Assembly (NCBI GenBank): GCA_913061285.1
Contig: CAJXVR010000023.1
Coordinates: forward strand, 1-39,747
Reading direction: 5' to 3'
Source of the DNA: an uncultured Verrucomicrobiota bacterium
GTDB lineage: Bacteria; Verrucomicrobiota; Verrucomicrobiia; Limisphaerales; AAA164-E04
Length of the DNA stretch: 39,747 nucleotides
Under the pieces are notes generated by a model. It did no database searches. It saw only the letters and a program-made list of their open reading frames with translations, and had not been told where the DNA came from. Below are positions 35,757 to 39,747 of this stretch, piece after piece (the stretch's first letter is position 1; each line of letters starts with the position of its first letter). The position numbers and the translations under genes are program-made.

Positions 35757-37814
35757 TTAGCGCCCTTCCTCAAGGCTCTTGATTCGGTCATTCACTGTGG
35801 CATTCACCTGCCTCAGTTCTTTGACCGCCTCAATCAACAAGGGTGTCAAACTCTGATAATAGACCCCCTTCATTCCCTCTTGATCCGTGAAGACCAATTC
35901 CGGCACGACCGCTTCGACTTCCTGCGCCAGCAATCCCAACTGCCGTCCGGCAGGGAAGCTTTGAGCAGGAAACTCCTCTCGTTTCCAATCGTAAGATACT
36001 CCGCTGAGCTGGGATACCGTATCCAAAGCATTGAATAAGGGGCGAACATCTTCTTTCCAACGAGCATCGCTAGGACTGATAAGCGTGCCCCGAATCCGAC
36101 CATTGACATCAAGTTCATAGCCGGGCGTTGCTGTGCCCACACCCACTCGTCCGCTATTAACAAACAGGGTCGTATCTCGCTCCGGCAAGGCGATGTAAAT
36201 TCCAAAAACAAGATCTCGACGACTCCCGTTAAAGGCCCTCCCGCGTGAGTAGGGATCATTTGTCGAGTGTCTCAACCAAGGCGTATCAACTCTTGGGACG
36301 ATGATTTCGTAGGTATAGGTTTCACCCGCAATCACCGGCATTCCTGAATTGAGTTCGAAATCCTGCCCCCATGTGGGGCGGAATTCTACGGACTGGTTCC
36401 GACGCAGTGTCCCCCCGGTCCCCTGTCCCTCATAGATCTTGAACCCCACCAACACAGTCTTGCTGGCTAGCGGTGAGCGAGCGCCCAATGAAACTCGCTT
36501 TAGAACGCCATCGCTCGTTGGTTTGAAGGACTGCCACACAGTCAGAATACTTAGATCCGTAACCCCTCCATTGAAATCGGCCTGAGCCTGATTGATTACT
36601 GGAGTACCGAACACCCCGGTTTCGACTTCTAGAGCAGCGGAAGGTTCTGATGTGCCAATACCTAGTCCTCCATCTGTATAGAATGCATTTGAGCCATCCA
36701 ACCCAAAGGGAGACGTCCCAGCAGGCCCTGTGGGCCCGATCTTTCCTTCAGCACCCTGAAGTCCCTGTGGACCTTGAGGCCCCATCGGGCCTGCGACTCC
36801 AGGTGCTCCAGGCAGGCCATTAACTCCAGGAAAGCCTTGAACCCCTTGTTCACCTTGCGAGCCTTGCGGACCTTGGGCGCCGACGTCTCCGGTGAGTCCT
36901 TGTTCACCTTGTGGGCCTTGAGGTCCCTGTTCGCCTTGGATCCCTTGCTCGCCTTGCGGGCCTTGGACGCCAACATCTCCGGTGAGGCCTTGTTCACCTT
37001 GCGAGCCTTGAGGCCCCTGTTCCCCTTGAATCCCTCGCTCGCCTTGCGGACCTTGGGCACCAACATCTCCGGTGAGGCCTTGTTCACCTTGTGGGCCTTG
37101 AGACCCCTGTTCGCCTTGGATCCCTTGTGGGCCTTGGGCACCAACATCTCCGGTGAAGCCTTGTTCGCCTTGAATCCCTTGCTCGCCTTGTGGGCCTTGG
37201 GCACCAACGTCTCCAGTCAGTCCTTGTTCACCTTGCACTCCTTGCGCCCCCTTTTCGCCTTGAATCCCTTGTTCGCCTTGGGAGCCTTGGGCACCAACAT
37301 CTCCGGTGAGTCCTTGCTCACCCTGTGGGCCTTGAAGTCCCTGTTCGCCTTGAGGGCCTTGGGCGCCAACATCTCCAGTCGACCCCAAGGTGACTACGAA
37401 GGAATCCGATCTCCCCTTCTCTTTTCCAGTCACTGAGAGGAGAAAATTGCCAGGAAACTCCTCGATGATCACCGGAAAATCGACCAGCAGTTGTTCTGCT
37501 TCTTTATCAAAATAGAGGACCTCTAGTTGAAGAAGTTGTCCGCCAGGAAAAAATATCGATACGGCAAAATCCTTCATTTCTGTCTTCTTGTTCTTAACAA
37601 GATTCAGTCCACTAACGACGGCTATTTGCCGTCCCATGTCGTCTGTAGCGAGCTCGAAACTCGTCACTACTAGAGGACCGCCCGTTTTCTTACCACTGCC
37701 GCCCACCTCGTCGCTGGCACCACTCTTATCATTCTTAGCTGCGGCAAGTTCGGTTGCTGAGCCAATGCTCAAAGAGGCAGCCACAAGGATGCCGAGTATC
37801 AGACCGTTTTTCAT
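35757..37814 (-). CDS. Secreted collagen-like protein with S74 self-cleaving chaperone domain
   Basis: 685 aa from ATG at 37814 (MKNGLILGILVAASLSIGSA, a signal peptide); ATGs at 37829 and 37844 would add 5 or 10 residues. About 46-143 form an IPT/Ig-like beta domain. Residues 144-368 are 75 uninterrupted Gly-X-Y triplets, mostly GPQ-GEQ-GLT-GDV-GAQ, low in proline. After GTSPFG come a 'GGLGIGTSEPSAALEVE' strand repeat, a beta domain, a second 'GRVGVGTATPGYELDVNG' repeat and a peptidase S74 (endosialidase-type intramolecular chaperone) domain. The latter has the Ser-Lys pair in SDARWKED (S582, K587) and a C-terminal coiled tail (LIEAVKELRQVNATVNDRIKSLEE). In phage tail fibres this domain drives trimerisation and then cuts itself off; here it should trimerise a collagen-like stalk. 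Divergent from the ECF sigma gene. Confidence 0.9.
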   Translation of the reverse strand: MKNGLILGILVAASLSIGSATELAAAKNDKSGASDEVGGSGKKTGGPLVVTSFELATDDMGRQIAVVSGLNLVKNKKTEMKDFAVSIFFPGGQLLQLEVLYFDKEAEQLLVDFPVIIEEFPGNFLLSVTGKEKGRSDSFVVTLGSTGDVGAQGPQGEQGLQGPQGEQGLTGDVGAQGSQGEQGIQGEKGAQGVQGEQGLTGDVGAQGPQGEQGIQGEQGFTGDVGAQGPQGIQGEQGSQGPQGEQGLTGDVGAQGPQGERGIQGEQGPQGSQGEQGLTGDVGVQGPQGEQGIQGEQGPQGPQGEQGLTGDVGAQGPQGSQGEQGVQGFPGVNGLPGAPGVAGPMGPQGPQGLQGAEGKIGPTGPAGTSPFGLDGSNAFYTDGGLGIGTSEPSAALEVETGVFGTPVINQAQADFNGGVTDLSILTVWQSFKPTSDGVLKRVSLGARSPLASKTVLVGFKIYEGQGTGGTLRRNQSVEFRPTWGQDFELNSGMPVIAGETYTYEIIVPRVDTPWLRHSTNDPYSRGRAFNGSRRDLVFGIYIALPERDTTLFVNSGRVGVGTATPGYELDVNGRIRGTLISPSDARWKEDVRPLFNALDTVSQLSGVSYDWKREEFPAQSFPAGRQLGLLAQEVEAVVPELVFTDQEGMKGVYYQSLTPLLIEAVKELRQVNATVNDRIKSLEEGR
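36711..37385 (-). repeat. Gly-X-Y coding repeat array
   Basis: 675 bp encode 75 triplets. Seven segments begin GDVGAQG or GDVGVQG; the first six are 24, 30, 21, 27, 30 and 30 residues long, always a multiple of three, so unit gain and loss has preserved the collagen phase. The DNA is strongly repetitive, which also makes a long spurious open frame on the plus strand and a risk of misassembly. Confidence 0.9.
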
Positions 37815-38093
37815 TCTTTCTATTCTCATAGGGACATCATGCACTTAAGGATATTGTTTCACCGGCCCATAGGCCGTCTCCCTATTCTGAAACGTGTTTT
37901 CGAAAAGGTTCCGCGGCGAATCGATTTTTTCTTATTCTTTTCGGTTCGCCTTAAGCGAGAGCAGGAAAAGCGACCTATTCCAGCGCGATCATGTCGCTAT
38001 TTTGTGCCTTTTCAGTCGTCATGAGAGCGTCTAAGGTCGCTTTATACGGCTCCTTCAAGATTCAAGACACGACTTCTTGGGAACACCGAGATA

Positions 38094-38837
38094 ATGGATA
38101 AAGCGAGAAATGAAGTCAGGGACGGTGGGGTTGGATTTCAGACAACCCACTGGAGTCTCGTGATGCAGGCCCGTGCCAAGGGGTCGTCCGATGCAGGAGC
38201 GGCTCTCGAGACACTTTGCCGCACCTACTGGCGCCCTATTTTTCATTTTATCCGCGCTCGTGGCTATCAAAGCGACGAAGCGCAGGATCTTACTCAGGAA
38301 TTCTTTTATACCGTCATCGATAAGGGTTACTTTGATCAAGCGGACGAGAATCGGGGCCGCTTTCGCACCTTTCTCAAGACAGCCATCAAGAATTTCCTCG
38401 CCAATCAGTGGAAAAAATCAAAGCGTCAAAAACGAGGCGGAGAGATTGATTTTTGCTCCTTCGACGAGTTTGAGGAAGATCGCTTTCAAGCCAGCAACTC
38501 CGCTGACGCTTCCCCGGATAAGGCCTACGACCAGCAATGGGCGCGAACAACCTTTGAATCAACCCTTGATCGGGTCCGCGAAGAAATGGCCGAGCGAGGG
38601 CATCTAGAACGATTTGAGATCTATAAGCCCCATCTCATGCCACGGGCAAGCGGATCCTCCTACGCTGAAGCAGCCGCATCGGTCAATATGACGGAGCAAG
38701 CCTTCAAATCAGGGATCCGCCGTTTTCGAGAGCGTGTCCGAATGTTCTTTCTGCAAGCAGTCGCCGACACAGTTTCGTCCCCCCAAGATGCCGAGTCAGA
38801 GGCTCGTGAACTAATGAAAGCAATGACTCAGGTTTAA
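38094..38837 (+). CDS. ECF-type RNA polymerase sigma factor (PVC group)
   Basis: 247 aa. The start FQTTHWSLVMQARA is the hallmark N-terminus of the long ECF sigma factors of Planctomycetes and Verrucomicrobia. Region 2 (about 35-110) holds LCRTYWRPIFHFIRARGYQSDEAQDLTQEFF and RGRFRTFLKTAIKNFLANQWKK; region 4 (about 175-220) holds the helix-turn-helix SYAEAAASVNMTEQAFKSGIRRFRERVR. A charged linker joins them. It directs RNA polymerase to a small regulon; these often act with Ser/Thr kinases, and such a kinase lies at 5338. No anti-sigma gene is adjacent. Its stop is 14 bp from that of the converging TPR gene. Confidence 0.9.
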   Translation: MDKARNEVRDGGVGFQTTHWSLVMQARAKGSSDAGAALETLCRTYWRPIFHFIRARGYQSDEAQDLTQEFFYTVIDKGYFDQADENRGRFRTFLKTAIKNFLANQWKKSKRQKRGGEIDFCSFDEFEEDRFQASNSADASPDKAYDQQWARTTFESTLDRVREEMAERGHLERFEIYKPHLMPRASGSSYAEAAASVNMTEQAFKSGIRRFRERVRMFFLQAVADTVSSPQDAESEARELMKAMTQV

Positions 38838-38851
38838 CGGCTCCAGACGGC

Positions 38852-39714
38852 TTATTCGCCGAAGGCCCCCAGGCTCTGGAGTGCTTGAATTGCACTGGGA
38901 TATCGAGGGTCAATCTCTAGGGCGCTCTTCAGGGCACCAATCCCTGGCTCTTTGTCTCCTAGGGCAATCAAGGACAATCCAAGTTTGGTCAGAGTCGCGG
39001 CATTTTTGGCCCCAAGCGAAATTGCCTTTTGATAGGATGCCACGGCAGCCCGGTGGTCTTTTTGAAGAGCCTGGAGATTGCCTAATCCATAGTGAGGATA
39101 TGGCATTCGCGGATCGAGCGCCATAACCGTGCGATAACCGGCTTCCGACTCCTCAAGGCGCCCCCTGGCTCCATAGGCTTTCGCCAAATTGAGCTGCCCG
39201 ATCACCGACTTCGGATTGAGCTCAACTCCCTTCTCCATGTGCTGAATTGCCTCATCGTATTGCCTCATCGAAGCCAACACAGATCCAAGGCTAAGATAGG
39301 CCTCATGATACTCCGGGTTGATGCTAATCACTCGCTTCAATCGAGCGATGGCACTTTCCACCTCTCCTCGCATTTGCTCAATGGTAGCAAGGTTAATCAA
39401 TGCCGTTGCATGATTCGGATCAATACTAATCGCCTTCTCGAAGAGTGCTTCGGCCTCATCTACTCGTTTTTGATTGAGGAAGATCGCCCCAAGTCCTGTC
39501 AAGGCGCGCCCATATTCTGGATCAATACGAACGGCATTCTGATAGAATTCAATCGCCTGTTCCAACTGGCCCTGTTGGGCGGCAGATTTCGCCTGATTGT
39601 AGAACTCACGAGCCGTTCGCAATCCTTCTTCCGGCCGAATCAATTCATAAATGCGCTGGGATTCTTCAGGAAATCCGTTGATGCCAAAGAGCGTGGCGTA
39701 ATCACCCAAATAGG
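38852..39714 (-). CDS. Tetratricopeptide-repeat protein, C-terminal part
   Basis: The frame is open to the adapter junction at 39714, so the N-terminus is missing; the TTG at 39709 is not a believable start. The visible 287 residues hold about seven TPR units in register: AAQQGQLEQAIEFYQNAVRIDPEYGRAL, LNQKRVDEAEALFEKAISIDPNHATAL, MRGEVESAIARLKRVISINPEYHEAY and so on, ending SLGAFGE. TPRs bind partner proteins; no enzyme domain is seen. The first part (FPEESQRIYELIRPEEGLRTA) is not TPR and may be the end of another domain. Converges with the ECF sigma gene. Confidence 0.85.
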
Positions 39715-39747
39715 CTGTCTCTTATACACATCTGACGCTGCCGACGA
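39715..39747 (-). other. Illumina Nextera adapter (non-biological)
   Basis: Exact reverse complement of bases 13-45: Tn5 mosaic end at 39715-39733 followed by the rest of the read-1 adapter. Same artefact as at the left end; the true sequence stops at 39714. Confidence 0.97.

Noticed and set aside
36774-37436. 220-aa open frame on the plus strand
   Set aside because: It is the antisense shadow of the collagen-like repeat array; the minus strand has the signal peptide, Gly-X-Y phase and S74 domain.
13-39747. Terminal inverted repeats of a linear element
   Set aside because: They are exact Nextera read-1 adapter, including the Tn5 mosaic end.
1-39747. CRISPR arrays, insertion sequences, integrases, tRNA or rRNA genes
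   Set aside because: None seen on either strand; the only repeats are the collagen-coding array, the decamer repeat and the NTF2-like paralogues.

Overview
The 39.7-kb window is a contig from a Gram-negative bacterium, most likely a marine Verrucomicrobiota (Puniceicoccales/Opitutae-like). This is inferred from gene content: TIGR03067-type secreted proteins, HAF-repeat and FG-GAP secreted proteins, thrombospondin type-3 repeats with a small C-terminal beta-domain, a PVC-style Ser/Thr kinase with solenoid tail, a PVC-style ECF sigma factor, sulfatase and hexuronate genes. No rRNA, tRNA or universal marker lies in the window, so the phylum is an inference. Both termini are Illumina/Nextera adapter (1-45 and 39715-39747); biological sequence runs from 46 to 39714, and the genes at both edges are cut.

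Layout. 46-536 (-): 5' part of a secreted FG-GAP protein. 1012-3824 (-): a two-gene, translationally coupled cassette of an unrecognised 286-aa protein and a radical SAM enzyme of the RiPP-maturation C-methyltransferase type. 4698-8238 (-): a transmembrane Ser/Thr kinase and a tail-anchored FHA protein, closed by a good terminator. 8.7-9.1 kb and 17.7-18.2 kb (+): two NTF2/SnoaL-like paralogues flanking a 2241-aa secreted mosaic protein (9860-16585). 17.2-20.3 kb: two small secreted proteins of TIGR03067 type and an S41 peptidase preceded by a tiny coupled leader ORF.

20.4-26.3 kb is a hexuronate catabolic locus: an AraC-type regulator facing eda-uxaB-uxaA (-). These convert tagaturonate via altronate to KDG; the KDPG aldolase then acts after phosphorylation by a KDG kinase that is not in the window, and uronate isomerase is also absent. 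26.5-34.0 kb (+) holds a hybrid histidine kinase with a periplasmic solute-binding sensor, an enzyme-like TIM-barrel protein, a HAF-repeat protein and a formylglycine sulfatase. Together they suggest use of a sulfated, uronate-containing polysaccharide. 34.06-34.88 kb (-) is an SDR with an in-frame stop; 35.0 kb (+) is an unknown helical protein; 35.8-37.8 kb (-) is a collagen-like protein with an S74 self-cleaving C-terminus; 38.1 kb (+) is an ECF sigma factor; the right edge is a truncated TPR protein.

Most interesting are: (1) the radical SAM cassette, whose 286-aa partner carries two copies of a leader-like motif followed by Gly-Gly-Gly and a Val/Ile-rich segment, so it could be an unusually large RiPP precursor; (2) a double-length UxaA in which two altronate-dehydratase modules have lost complementary sets of conserved motifs; (3) a 16-bp motif shared between the upstream regions of the AraC gene and the eda/histidine-kinase pair.
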